A stretch of DNA of 64,000 nt from Crotalaria pallida (taxonomy: Eukaryota > Streptophyta > Magnoliopsida > Fabales > Fabaceae). Both the position numbers and the translations under genes were made by a program. Each line of letters starts with the position of its first letter. Within the stretch, counting starts at the first letter, position 1. Where the stretch lies: NCBI GenBank assembly GCA_037953625.1, contig CM075652.1, positions 74,119,501-74,183,500 on the forward strand. The letters are read 5' to 3'. The notes below the pieces were generated by a model. It saw nothing but the letters and a program-made list of their open reading frames with translations. It did no database searches and had not been told where the DNA came from. This document shows, piece after piece, positions 21,740-34,110 of this stretch.

Positions 21740-22670
21740 AATCCGAGTTTCATAACATTTGGTTTAGATAACTATCACTTGTAAGAAATGAAGAGCATTG
21801 GTTGTTATTTCACTTGGAATAAAAAACATGAGAATGGTAGAGTTTTTCCAAAATTGAGTAGACATTTATAAATGATGATTTGATGGATGCTTTTGAGTTA
21901 GCAAAAACTTCCATTCTTCCTAAAGGACTATCTTATTATTATCCACTAATTGTCAAGTTAACAAATCAAGTAATTCAGCACAACAAAATTTTAGGTACTT
22001 TAATATGTGGGGCATAGCAAAAGAGTTTGATAAAATAGTCAAAAAAGGCTGGGCTAGGAATGTCCAGGATTCCCGTATATTCAAGGTTGTGAAGAAATTG
22101 AAATGGCTAAAACATGACTTGAAGACATTGAACAAGAACAAATTTCGTGATATTCAGATCAAGGTGTCTAAGGCATATATGATGACACTACTTAATTAAG
22201 ACTCTACAAGAGTTGCATGTTGACGCTAGTAGTAATGATAAACGTAGATTGGGAATGGTGGCTTTTGAAAACTATGCTATTACAAAGATTGCTTTAAATA
22301 GTTTTCTTTTTCAAAAAGCCAAGGTAAAATAGATTCAGAATGTTAATCGGGAACTAATAATTCTTTTTTGCTGCTATCAAATAAAAGTAAATAAGAAATA
22401 TAATTTGTTGCATCACAACTAACCAAGGTATGGTAACAAATCACTGTAATGAGATTGAAGATCAATTTATCAACTATTTTCAGTAATTGTTTGGTACAAT
22501 AAGAGTGCATAGATCCTATGCTAAGCCTCTCTGTTTGAAAATGGCTTAAAACTAAACTGTGAGGATTAACTTGCCTTAATTTTGCCTATAACAGATGAGG
22601 AGATCAAGCAAGTCATGCATTGGCCCTTACGAACATGGAAGTAGATTTTTTTTCAATCCAGATTGTATAT
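21740..22670 (+). pseudogene. L1-type LINE, 5' part: endonuclease end to start of reverse transcriptase
   Basis: Stop-riddled frames read FTWNKKHENGRVFPKLSR, the end of the APE-type endonuclease, then MWGIAKEFDKIVKKGW and LKWLKHDLKTLNKNKF (about 22005-22195), the linker before reverse transcriptase in plant L1 ORF2. The text ends in IIG near 22670, where a MULE-type MITE was inserted. The matching continuation resumes at 34328. The 5' start is unclear; ORF1 was not found. The element is decayed by frameshifts and stops. Confidence 0.8.
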
Positions 22671-22762
22671 TATTGGGAAGGCTTATTTATGTTTTTAGGT
22701 CTCGAAAGTTGGGGGTGTTTTGATTTTGGTTCCTAGAAGTTTTTTTTGACCTTGACACATCC

Positions 22763-23956
22763 TTTTTGTTTGGTAAATAAATTTTTTTATTACCAACGTG
22801 CAAAATTTAGCACCAAAATACAAAACCCAACAACTAGACTTGATTAAATTACCTCCTACTATGTAGATTGCAATTTATCAAGCTAGGAAAATCACAAGGC
22901 TTCTTGCATCTGAATTACAATAGAGTTCTGAATTTTCGTAAAATCAAATACTAAGCTAAATCTAAGAGCTAACTCTCGCTTAATAAGCATAAACACTTGA
23001 GACAAGTTTAGCTGTACTGCTTGGAAGCATCTTTTGTTTCTCTCGGTCCAAATATGATAAACAAGAGCAGCATATGCAGCTTGAATCATCCTCCTTCTGA
23101 TTTTGTTCTTGCTGAAAGCAAATCGAATCTAGTGAGTCCATGATTGATACTTTGTGTAGTACTTATCAATGGCTAACTAACCAAGTTTGAGCTCCAATTA
23201 CAATCAAAGAAAAGGTGCATCATTGTTTCCTGATGAGAGTTGCATAACACACAAGTCTGATCAATCTATGCATAATGAGCAATCATGTCATTTGTTTTTA
23301 ATGGATTATGAGCCATAAGCCAGGCTATAAAGCAATGTCTAGGAATTGAGGCTTCATTCCAAATGAACCTATGCAGATTAAATGTTTCTTGCGCACCATT
23401 CAACCAGTCATAACTTGATTTCACTGTGTAAACACCTGTAGCAGACCCTCTCCATGTGCTATTCATGTAGCCAGAACAAAGCTTGTCTCTAATTTTGATA
23501 ATTTGCTTCCAATGCCACCCATCATAAACTTTACTTTCATAGCACCAAAAATCCAGGTCCTTGAGGTAGATTGAATTGATCCATTTGATCTATAAGGTAT
23601 CATCTTTATTTGCTAATTGCCAAATCTATTTCCCAACTGCTGCCATATTCCAAAGCAAAACATTTTTAAATCTTAGACCACCATGCTTCCTACTTTTTCA
23701 GAGATGCTCCCAAGCAATAGCAGCAGATCCACTTCCCCAAAGGAAATCCTTACATTTGCTTTCTATGGCTTTGATGATTGCTTTAGGAATCAGAAATACT
23801 GATGCCCAGTAGCAGTGCAAAGTCATAAGAACTGAATTGATGAGTTGACACCTTCCCTGATATGAAAGATGTCTTGAAGTCGATGTTTGAATCCTAGCTG
23901 TTATCTTGTCCACCAGAAGATTGCAGGTAGAATATACTCTTTGCAGGTAGCCTTTT
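22763..23956 (-). mobile_element. 5'-truncated L1-type LINE, minus strand
   Basis: An 11-bp duplication TTGACACATCC (22752-22762, 23957-23967) flanks 1194 bp whose left edge is T-rich, i.e. an A-rich tail on the minus strand. Minus-strand frames read the ORF2 C-terminal region: ARIQTSTSRHLSYQGR, then VYTVKSSYDWL and AWLMAHNPLKTND, a zinc-binding zf-RVT block with CVLC, then HIWTERNKRCF near the end. Truncation at the 5' end is typical of target-primed reverse transcription. Stops interrupt the frames. Confidence 0.88.
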
Positions 23957-24206
23957 TTGACACATCCTTAATTGTTTTGAAATTTTAGTTTTAGTCCATG
24001 CCATCAGGAAAAAATCTGTTAACTATTGATGGGGTGTTAACGAAACACCACATCAGTTACACGTGTGCAAGTATTGCATGGTACCGGTATAATGACGTGG
24101 ATGATTCAGACCCACAAGAGCAAAAGGGTTGAGGCCCAATCAACAAACACATTTGGGTTGGACTTTAGCCCATTTGATTCTGCGGGTTCGTATTATCCAC
24201 GTCATC

Positions 24207-25261
24207 TGATCGAGGCCGTACCCGATCAAAATAAAAGGTGTTTATTCTGTAGTACTAGGAAGGTGATCCTAGGTCGTTTCCCAGCGAATATCGGTCTAGG
24301 CAAAGTATCAAACACGTAGTGTGCAGTAAAATGGGGGGGGGGGGGGGTTTGTGTGTGACAAATGTGAAGAACAAAACATAAACAGAATATAAAAACTAAG
24401 AAAATCAGAAACAAAAGTGGGCAAACCCCTTTGGCTACGTACACTACTCAATCCTAGCTCACTAAAGATCGATTCCTTTCCTCTCCTCTGTCCAACTCGT
24501 GATAACCAAATACTAAGCGAAAATTCAGTTATCACTCCAAACCCTAACTTCTAATTAAGCATCAGAAACCAGAATTGGAGTTTTTACGAGTTAATACAAA
24601 TTAAGCATTTATATTCATGTATTATCTCTACGAAATGGAATTAAGCAAACCACTACACATCGATAAACATGAAAACAGAGAAGAGAAAACGAAATTGCAT
24701 TAATAACAAGAGCTCAAGAGTAGATAATACAATACCAAAGGGATTAACCCTTGAAGTCTAGCCTTCCATGGCCATAAATGAAGAAAAACGAGTAGAAATG
24801 GGGAAGAACAAAACCCTAGCAGCCACCACCACTTGGGAGAGCCAAGAGAGAATTTCTAACCTAGAGAGAGAGTGAGAAATCTGAAATGGGAGTGTGTTCT
24901 AGGGGGTTACACGAATTTCCCCTCTTTAGTCATGAAAATGGGCCTAAAACATGGGCCCAAGTCCTAAGAAACACTATTATGAAAATTACAATTAAAAAGG
25001 GACCTAAATGCAAATTACAATCTTCACTTCAATGCTTCAATCTTCATTTTCAAACTTCCCAAAGTGTCCTTGTGCCAAATATTACCTGAAAATAGAAATA
25101 GAATTAATTAGGCTAAATAATCCCAAATTAAACAATATTCGGAATATTAGTCCAATAAACTCAAAATCACTAAATCAAGCTAATCAATGTCAAATGGGCA
25201 ACAAGTATCAATAATAGGAGTAAAATAATGCAAGGAATAATGGGAAATAAAATTCTCATCA
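24207..25261 (-). repeat. 3' LTR of Athila copy 2
   Basis: 1055 bp, about 99% like 33062-34110 by eye. A run of 15 G (24333-24347) replaces the seven-G run of the partner LTR and accounts for most of the length difference. Confidence 0.95.
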
Positions 25262-25889
25262 AATACCCCCACACTTATCCTTTTGCACTCCTGGGCAAAA
25301 CCAAAAGATAGGACTATGAAGATCAATATGCACCAAAGTGAATCATGCAACAAGATGACTACAACTAAGAAATGCAAACCTAAGAGATTACATACTTCAC
25401 AATGAATTCTAGGAAATGCAAAGAAATGGGCAAACTCAAGCACACAAAATGGTTAAGGATCAAAGAGTCAAAGCATCCGCGAACATCATCCAATTACTTC
25501 AAGTATGCAAAGAAACCAATGACATCAAGAGGATAGTCACAAAGATGATAGAAACTCACAAGGATCACTCAAAAGTGTTTACACTCAAGTGTTTGGGGTT
25601 AATCATTATTTACACTCAAGGCACATCATGAAAAACAAACACAACCATAAGCTTGACAAGCCTCTAACATCAACCATCAACACACATGCACAAAATGATC
25701 AAAAGGTCTTTTAAGGGTTGTAATGGGGCCAAGGACAAGGTAGGATAAAAATATGGGAATGTAGCTAAAACCAAGGGAATAGAGGAGCAATGGGGAATAA
25801 GTAAAAAGTAAGCAAAATCCACCCCAAAATCAACAACCACTAATTCCAATCCTCTTTGCCTCAACAACCTTTTATTCACTTTTTTTTTC

Positions 25890-25920
<31 letters not shown>

Positions 25921-26735
25921 ATTTTTGCATTTTTTTTTTGTATTTTTGTCTTCTATTTTTTTTTGAGAGATATACAAAAAGAAAAGAAGAAACAACACAA
26001 ATGGCATGAAGATGAAGCCATAACTATAACAACCAATGAGGCAAAACCAAGAACTCAACCAATTAAAGCATAAAGCACACTTCTTACCTAATCCCCATTC
26101 CCAAAACAATTCCAAAGCTCCAAAATTCCCTAAGGTTAGGACAATCATGGTTTTTCAGTCATAGGCTTGTAATGAGCTAAAGAACAAGGAAAGGGATAAA
26201 AAGGCTCAAAGGGGCTAGCAAATGATACATTCATTCAAGGTAGGCTCATATGGCTAGTAGCTTATTCAAGAAAGAAAGTGCCTAATTCATTTCAAAATGT
26301 GCATGAGCAATCAAGTATCAACAAGAGTCAAGTCAAGTTCTAGAGTGCAAGTAATCCAGAGTGCAATCACACATGAAAGAAAATTAGGTGGCATATATAG
26401 CAATCCACCCACAATTAAGGCTCAAATCCTCACAAAAGGGACAATTCTATCACAGTGTTACCACCTCTTAATTATCAAAAGCAACTTTACACACAGAAAT
26501 GCATGAATTCAGACACAAGATACCAAAACTCTACTAAAATGAAGCAAAAACATGCAAGAAAATGCCCAAAACTAAGCAAAACCTAAAAAAATCAAAGCAA
26601 AATATGCAACCTAAACTACTCTCCCCCCACACTTAAATCACACATTGTCCTCAATGGAACACAAATAGCAGAATCAGACAGAGATAGACAAGTGTAATAA
26701 AAAGAGTAAGGAAGGAGAAAAAAAGACTCCCTAAG
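25262..26735 (-). other. Non-coding 3' region of Athila copy 2 with two polypurine tracts
   Basis: On the minus strand GGATAAGTGTGGGGGTATT (25262-25280) directly precedes the LTR and is the polypurine tract used for plus-strand priming. A second purine tract, AAGTGTGGGGGGAG preceded by GAGGACAATGTG, lies at 26619-26656 close to the end of pol. A long T-rich block on the plus strand (25878-25970) is an A-rich block in the transcript. I see no env-like frame. Confidence 0.8.
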
Positions 26736-28184
26736 TCATGGTTGTTCAAAAGTGGGGTCGACCAATGAGGCCTCCTCCACAGGTGCATCATCCAAAGAAG
26801 GGGTGGTTAGGAAAGGCTTGAGTCGGTGGCCATTGACTTTGAAGCTCTTGTTCGTGGACTCACTCTTGATCTCCATAGTGCCATAAGGAAACACCTGGGT
26901 GACTACAAACTGTCCAATCCATTTAGAGCGGAGCTTTCCACTCATGAGTCCAAGCCTAGAGTTGTAGAGCAAAACTTTTTGACCAACCAAGAACTCCTTT
27001 CCAGAAATGGAGTTATCATGAAGCTTCTTGGTCTTCTCTTTGTAGAATTTGGAGTTCTCATAGGCCTCCAAGCGGATCTCATCTAGCTCACTCAACTGCA
27101 GCTTCCTCTCCTCACCCGCTTGATCAAGAGCTAAGTTACATTGCTTCACAGCCCAATATGCAGGGTGCTCTATCTCCACAGGCAGGTGGCACGCCTTACC
27201 AAAGACAACCCGATAGGGTGACATCCCTATGGGTGCCTTGTAAGCGGTCCGATGGGCCCACAGAGCATCCTCCAATCATGTGCTCCAATCCTTTCTATTA
27301 GGCTTCACCATCTTCTCCAAAATCCGCTTGATCTCTCTATTTGAAATCTCAGCTTGCCCGTTGGTTTGGGGGTGATAGGGTGTAGAAACTTTGTGCACAA
27401 CCCCATACTTCTTGAGCAAAGCTTGCATGGATCTATTGCAGAAGTGTGTGCCTTGGTCACTGACTATGGCTCTAGGTATGCCAAACCTGCAAAGGATATT
27501 AGACCTGACAAAATCTACAACAACCTGAGCATCATTAGTCCTGGTGGCCTTAGCTTCCACCCATTTGGATACGTAATCCACAGCAAGTAAGATATAATAA
27601 AAACCAAAAGAAACAGGAAAGGGGCCCATGAAATCTATACCCCAGACGTCAAACACCTCACAAAACAACATAGGTTGTTGCAGCATCTGTTGCCTCCAAG
27701 ATAGGGCGCCTCCTGCTCTTTGACACTGCTCACACGAGCTGCAGATGTTGCTCGCATCCTTGAAAATGGTAGGCCAATAAAATCCAGAATCCAACACCTT
27801 TCGTGCTGTTCTTTGAGTACCAAGGTGGCCTCCCACTGGTGAAGCATGGCAAAATTGGAGAACCGATTGGATCTCCTGGTCTGGAATGCACCTGCGAATG
27901 ACCTGATCACTGCAAAAACGCCATAAATAGGGGTCATCCCATACATAATGCTTGGCATCGCTCTTTAATTTGTCTCTTTAAGCTTTGGATGCCAAGGCAG
28001 GAAAAACAGAAGCAACCAGATAATTAACAATGTCTGCAAACCAAGGAGTTTGGGGAAGGGGATGGGAAACATGTAAAGATAAAAGCTGCTCATCCGGGAA
28101 GTCATCCCGGATAGGAAATGCATCCTCCTCTCTCTCTATCCTGCTCAAGTGGTCTGCGACAAGGTTATGCGCACCACTCCGATC
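26736..28184 (-). pseudogene. Athila copy 2 integrase (two stops)
   Basis: Continues the pol frame after the stop at 28185-28187. It contains the end of the RNase H domain (ADHLSR), the HHCC zinc finger (HASPVGGHLG, CSSCEQCQ), the DDE core (GIDFMG, VSDQGTHF, NGQAE) and the C-terminal domain (VGQKVLLYNSRLG, GKLRSKW). In-frame stops lie at 27978-27980 and 27276-27278; all catalytic residues are otherwise present. The C-terminus matches copy 1 closely. Integrase would insert the cDNA in the nucleus; this copy cannot make it whole. Confidence 0.93.
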
Positions 28185-31100
28185 CTAAATCTCAAGATCA
28201 AACTCCTGGAGGAGCAACATCCACCTAATCAACCTAGGTTTGGAATCTGTCTTTTTCAAAAGATACTTCAGAGCAGCATGATCAGTGTACACTACAACCT
28301 TAGAACCAAGCAAATATGATCTAAACTTGTCAAGTGCAAAAACAATAGCCAAAAGTTCTTTTTCAGTTGTTGTGTAATTAACCTGTGCTGCATCTAAAGT
28401 CCTAGAAGCATAATAAATCACATGCGACAGCTTACCAACCCTTTGGGAGAGAACTGCTCCCAAAGCATAATTTGAAGCATCAGTCATGAGCTCAAATGGG
28501 AGGGTCCAATCAGGTGGTTGGATGATGGGAGTGGTGGTCAGTGCTTTCTTCAATTCATCAAATGCCCTCTTGCATTGGTCTCCAAATTCCCATGGGGCAT
28601 CCTTTTGAAGCAACTTGGAAAGAGGAAGGGCAATGTTGCTAAAGTTCTGAATAAACCTGTGATAGAAACCTGCATGACCAAGAAAAGAACGCACCTTTCG
28701 CACGCAAGAGGGGTAAGGCAAATGTGATATTACATGCAGCTTAGCAGGGTCAACTTCTATGCCCTTGTGCGAAACAATGTACCCTAAGACTATGCCTTGT
28801 TCTACCATGAAGTGGCATTTTTCAAAATTCAAGACAAGGTTAGTCTCAATGCACCTGTTAAGCACCTTAGTCAAATTATCAAGACATGCATCAAATGAGG
28901 AGCCATAAACACTAAAATCATCCATGAAGACCTCTATGCAATGCTCGAGCAAGTCAGCGAAAATACTCATCATACATCTTTGAAATGTGGCAGGAGCATT
29001 GCATAGGCCAAAAGGCATCTTTCTATATGCAAATGTGCCAAAAGGACAGGTAAATGTGGTCTTATGTTGGTCCTCTGGTGAAATGCAAATTTGAAAATAA
29101 CCAGAGAATCCATCTAAGAAGCAATAATGAGATTTACCTGCCAGGCGCTCCAACATCTGATCAATGAAGGGGAGAGGGAAATGATCCTTGCGAGTCGCCT
29201 GGTTGAGCTTTCTGTAATCAATGCAGACTCTCCAACTGTTCTGCACTCTAGTGGGAATTAGCTCATCCTTCTCATTTTTGACAACTGTGACACCAGACTT
29301 CTTGGGGACAACTTGCACCGGGCTCACCCAAGTGCTATCTGAAATTGGGTAGATGATACCCGCTTGGAGCAGCTTGGTGACCTCTTTCTTAACCACATCA
29401 AGAATCTGGGGGTTCAATCGTCTTTGGGGTTGTCTCACTGGTTTAGCCCCATCCTCCAACAAAATGCGGTGCATGCACATGGAGGGGCTAATTCCAGGAA
29501 TATCCGCTAAAGTCCATCCAATTGCCCTCTTGTTCTTTCTTATCACATCCAGCAGTTTCTCCTCTTGATCAACAGAAAGTGAGGTAGAGATGATCACTGG
29601 GAGTTTCTGCTCATCCTCCAAGTAAGCATATTTGAGATGAGGAGGGAGGGGCTTCAGGTCCAATGAGGGTGCCTGCATAATAGATGGAACTAAAGGGATA
29701 GCAGAAATGGATTCTGCTGCCTGCACCTGAACAAGTGAATCAGACTCATGCATAACAGATATGGGGTTAGGGTTGGCATAATCTGAATCTATAACATATG
29801 AATCATCAGATGCAGTGGCAGAGTCTAGAAACTGAGCTATTTCAGTGCATGCGGTGCACCATCCAGAGTTAGTGCATGATGGACAAGTAAATGAATCAGT
29901 GAAAGATGGCAATTCAAAATCATGATGCAAAAAGTCAAGCATATGCTCATCTATCAAATCATCAAGCAAGTCCACATGGAAAACAGAGTGATCCTCAGGA
30001 AAATGTTTCATAGCATGGAAAATGTCAAATCGGATCACACTGCCATCAAACTCCATGGAAAGTGAACCTGAATGCACATCTATCTTGGTTCGGGCTGTTT
30101 TCAAAAATGGCCTCCCCAAAATAATAGGAACAGCATTACGGGGAGAGTCATCTTCCATATCAAGTATGTAAAAATCAGCAGGGAAGATTAAATCTTCAAC
30201 CCGAACCAAGACATCCTCTATCAAACCTGCGGGGTGGGCAGTACTTCTATTTGCCAATTGAATCACCACACCCGTAGGTTGAAGAGGTCCAAGAGAAAGA
30301 GACTTAAAAACAGACATAGGCATGACATTTATGGATGCTCCTAAATCTAGCATAGCATTTTCAAACTTAACATTGCCTATGATGCAAGGTATAGAGAAAG
30401 TTCCAGGATCCTTACATTTTTCAGGAATGTGAGGGATAGGTTTACCTATGAGAGCGGAGACATTCCTTCCCATGCTTAACATCTCATTGCCCTTGAGTCT
30501 TCTCTTATGAGTGCACAACTCCTTAAGGAACTTCACATACCTTGGAATCTGTTTTATTGCATCAAGAAGGGGTATGTTGACTTTCACCTTCCTGAATGTG
30601 TCAAGAATGTCCTTGTCCACCTCTTCCACCCTTTTGTTTTGAGGCACTCTTGGTGGGAATGGAAGAGGAACAGGAGGAGGTTGTAGGACAACAGCAGGGC
30701 TTGTGGTTGAAGTTGAGGAGGGTTGAGTTGGATGATTCTCTTTGGTGCTAGCATGCTCACCTTCATCTACCACTTGGCTCTTCCCTTTAGAGGAAGCTAG
30801 AGCATCATTGTTGAGGTGAGGTTGTGGTGTGGGTGTGACAATCTGCTTTCCCGACCTCAGGTTGATGACACTCACATTCTGATTCTGAGGGTTGATCACA
30901 GTTTGGGATGGCAACTTGTTAGAATTTTGAGATTGCAAGTTGTTGAGAGAAGTTGCCATTTGACCCATCTGATTTGTCAAAGTCTGAATGGATGCCTCTT
31001 GTCTCTGAATGGATGCTCTAGTCTCTTGTTGAAATTGGAGGTTTTGCATGGTCATTTGCCTCACCAACTCCTCCAAGGTAGGTTGGTTGGATGGAGGGGC

Positions 31101-31202
31101 TGATGGTGCAGGATGAACCACTTGCTGCTGTTGTTGTTGCCTTTGCTGCTGGATTGGAGGAGGTACATATGGTGGTCTGCTCGGTGTTTTGAAATGGAAC
31201 AT
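28185..31202 (-). pseudogene. Athila copy 2 gag end, protease, reverse transcriptase and RNase H (1005-codon open frame)
   Basis: The longest frame in the window. Residues 1-260 are the glutamine/proline-rich gag tail. The protease motif LDLGASINVMP lies at about residue 284. The RT spans about residues 560-860, with FMDDFSVYG near 760. RNase H starts with MTDASNYALG near 904 and runs past TTEKELLA and YTDHAALKYLL. The apparent start methionine arises only from an eight-base loss relative to copy 1 near 31190, which separates this frame from the rest of gag. The frame ends at a stop in the RNase H connection (28185-28187). All RT active-site residues are intact. Confidence 0.95.
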
Positions 31203-32430
31203 TAGGAGGAGGTTGTTGTTGTTGATCAGACCACTTCAGATTGGGATGGTTCCTCCATCCAGGGTTGTATCTATTGGAAGAGAGGTCATGATTGTGTTGT
31301 TGTGGGCCTCTATTGTTGTATATGTTTGCTGCATAGGCCTCGGGTTGGTCACCACTGGTCATCGGCTGTTGCTGCTGAAGGGAAGGGCATGCATCTGTGG
31401 GGTGCTCAATGGATGTGCATATGCCACACACTCTAGCAGGAAGTATCATCTTTTTCTGATTGACAGCCAATTGTGTGACCAATGTTGTAAGTGAATCAAT
31501 TTTCTGCTCAAGCTTCTCAACCTTGCCCGAGTCTGCACCAACATCATTTACATCCCTCACAACTATTGCATCACTGTTGCTTCTTGCATGGAATTGTTGA
31601 CAGTTTGAAGCCATCTTCTCAATTTTGCTCCTGGCTTGTAAGGGTGTCATATCTCCCAATGTACCACCACTTGCAGCATCTACCATGTTTCTCTCCATGA
31701 AGTTGAGACCTTCATAGAAATATTGAATAAGCAGCTGCTCTGAGATCTGATGGTGGGGGCAGGAAGCACACAACCTCTTGAATCTCTCCCAATATTCATA
31801 GAGACTCTCTCCATGTTGTTGCCTGATACCAGAGATTTCCTTTCTGATTGCAGTGGTCCTATTTGCAGGGAAGAATTTTTCCAGAAATGCCCTCTTCAAG
31901 TCATCCCAGCTTGTGATGGAACCAGGGGCCAAGTCAGATAACCAATCTTGTGCTAGACCCTCTAAGGAATGTGGAAATGCTCTGAGACAGACATGATCCT
32001 CTTGCACATCATGTGGTTTCATTGTGGTGCACACTATATGGAATTTCTTGAGATGCTTATGAGGATCCTCACCTGCAAGACCATGAAACTTGGGCAACAA
32101 ATGGATTAGTCCTGTTCTAAGCTCAAAAGGAACATCCTCATCAGGATACCGGATACACGAGTCTTCAATAGTGAAGTCAGGTGCAGCCAGATCCCTAAGT
32201 GTCCTTTCCCTTGGTGGGGGTTGAGCCATGTTATCACAATGTATAGAATCAGTTTGAATAAAAGTAGAAGGAATAGAAGAAATAGAAATAGAATCAGAAT
32301 TAGATGGACTATAAGATGACTCTGACTCACTACCTAATGACTGATTCCTATTTTGTCTAACTAATCTGTGATAAGTTCTATCAATTTCAGGGTTGTAAGG
32401 ATGCAAATAACTTGGGTTGCCCCTAGTCAT
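31018..32430 (-). pseudogene. Athila copy 2 gag, frameshifted near its end
   Basis: Starts MTRGNPSYLHPYNPE at 32430, after the leader. The capsid core covers roughly residues 105-260 (EDPHKHLKKFH, AQDWLSDLAPGSI, FLEKFFPANRTT, EYWERFKRL). A CCHC knuckle of the CX2CX4HX4C type (CGICTSIEHPTDAC) follows at about residue 330. After about 31190 the frame leaves the true gag sequence because eight bases present in copy 1 are missing, and the last 50 or so codons are out of phase. The intended product is one continuous Gag-Pol polyprotein. Confidence 0.93.
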
Positions 32431-33039
32431 GTACTGAACAGAACAACATCAACCACAGCATACTGTAACAGATATGCATGACCAAAATCGGCAACAAAAT
32501 TTTTTATTTTTTAAAATTTTTTTCTTTATTTTTTTCAGCACCCTAAAATCATGAAAACATATCACAGAAAGTTTGAGGACAAAATTCAAAAGGGAACCAA
32601 GTCAAACAAATAAGTTACGAACAAAAAAGAAGAAAAATAAACTTGTAAAATAAAAAAGAAATAGTAAACAACCGAATTTTTGGGGCCTTCCCATTATCGA
32701 AACTTGAAATTCGTGCTGATAAAACTTGAAAAAGGTTTTCTGCAATTCACAACCAGTGATGATCTGAGTGACAGTGGCTTAACAAAACATCATCATATGA
32801 TAATAGTAGTGTGGATATAAATTTTCGTGCAAAAATACCACCCACAACTATGTGAACTAGCAACCACAGAATCAATCAAATACACTAATTGCAACAAAAT
32901 AGCAAAACAGCAAACAGCGCAACTTCAACCAGTTATCAGAATTGACTACTAGACCCTAAATCAGACACGACACACTATAATAACTATACTAACTACGACA
33001 CTAACTAACTACTAATGACCTTTGGCAAGAACCGATATT
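32431..33039 (-). other. Untranslated leader of Athila copy 2
   Basis: 609 bp between gag and the primer-binding site, containing a T/A homopolymer block (about 32498-32540). Homologous to 3866-4502 of copy 1 in parts, diverged in the middle. No frame supported. Confidence 0.7.
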
Positions 33040-33056
33040 CCCCGGCAACGGCGCCA
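33040..33056 (-). promoter_or_regulatory. Primer-binding site (tRNA-Asp type), copy 2
   Basis: Reads TGGCGCCGTTGCCGGGG on the minus strand, five bases inside the LTR. It is an exact complement of the 3' end of plant tRNA-Asp with CCA. Confidence 0.93.
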
Positions 33057-33061
33057 AATTT

Positions 33062-34110
33062 TGATCGATGCCGTACCCGATCAAAATAAAAGGTGTTTAT
33101 TTTGTAGTACTAGGAAGGTGATCCTAGGTCGTTTCCCAGCGAATATCGGTCTAGGCAAAGTATCAAACACGTAGTATGCAGTAAAATGGGGGGGTTTTTG
33201 TGTGTGACAAATGTGAAGAACAAAACATAAACAGAATATAAAAACTAAGAAAATCAGAAACAAAAGCGGGCAAACCCCTTTGGCTACGTACACTACTCAA
33301 TCCTAGCTCACTAAAGATCGATTCCTCTCCTCTCCTCTGTCCAACTCGTGATAACCAAATACTAAGCGAAAATTCAGTTATCACTCCAAACCCTAACTTC
33401 TAATTAAGCATCAGAAACCAGAATTGGAGTTTTTACGAGTTAATACAAATTAAGCATTTATATTCATGTATTATCTCTACGAAATGGAATTAAGCAAACC
33501 ACTACACATCGATAAACATGAAAACAGAGAAGAGAAAACGAAATTGCATTAATAACAAGAGCTCAAGAGTAGATAATACAATACCAAAGGGATTAACCCT
33601 TTAAGTCTAGCCTTCCATGGCCATAAATGAAGAAAAACGAGTAGAAATGGGGAAGAACAAAACCCTAGCAGCCACCACCACTTGGAAGAGCCAAGAGAGA
33701 ATTTCTAACCTAGAGAGAGAGTGAGAAATCTGAAATGGGAGTGTGTTCTTGGGGGTTACACGAATTTCCCCTCTTTAGTCATGAAAATGGGCCTAAAACA
33801 TGGGCCCAAGTCCTAAGAAACACTATTCTGAAAATTACAATTAAAAAGGGACCTAAATGCAAATTACAATCTTCACTTCAATGCTTCAATCTTCATTTTC
33901 AAACTTCCCAAAGTGTCCTTGTGCCAAATATTACCTGAAAATAGAAATAGAATTAATTAGGCTAAATAATCCCAAATTAAACAATATTCGGAATATTAGT
34001 CCAATAAACTCAAAATCACTAAATCAAGCTAATCAATGTCAAATGGGCAACAAGTATCAATAATAGGAGTAAAATAATGCAAGGAATAATGGGAAATAAA
34101 ATGCTCATCA
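33062..34110 (-). repeat. 5' LTR of Athila copy 2
   Basis: 1049 bp with TGAT/ATCA ends, the same length as the 5' LTR of copy 1. Followed by the target duplication TCATC. Confidence 0.95.

Larger units (their letters stand above)
24207..34110 (-). mobile_element. Athila-type LTR retrotransposon (copy 2), nearly complete
   Basis: 9904 bp with two full LTRs, flanked by TCATC (24202-24206, 34111-34115). It is inserted near the inner edge of the right arm of a MULE-type MITE. Layout on the minus strand: 5' LTR, perfect tRNA-Asp primer site, leader, gag, protease, RT, RNase H, integrase, non-coding 3' region with doubled purine tract, 3' LTR. By eye the LTRs differ by about a dozen substitutions plus a G-run expansion. 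Only one small deletion and three nonsense changes separate gag-pol from an open frame, so it is younger than copy 1. Confidence 0.96.
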
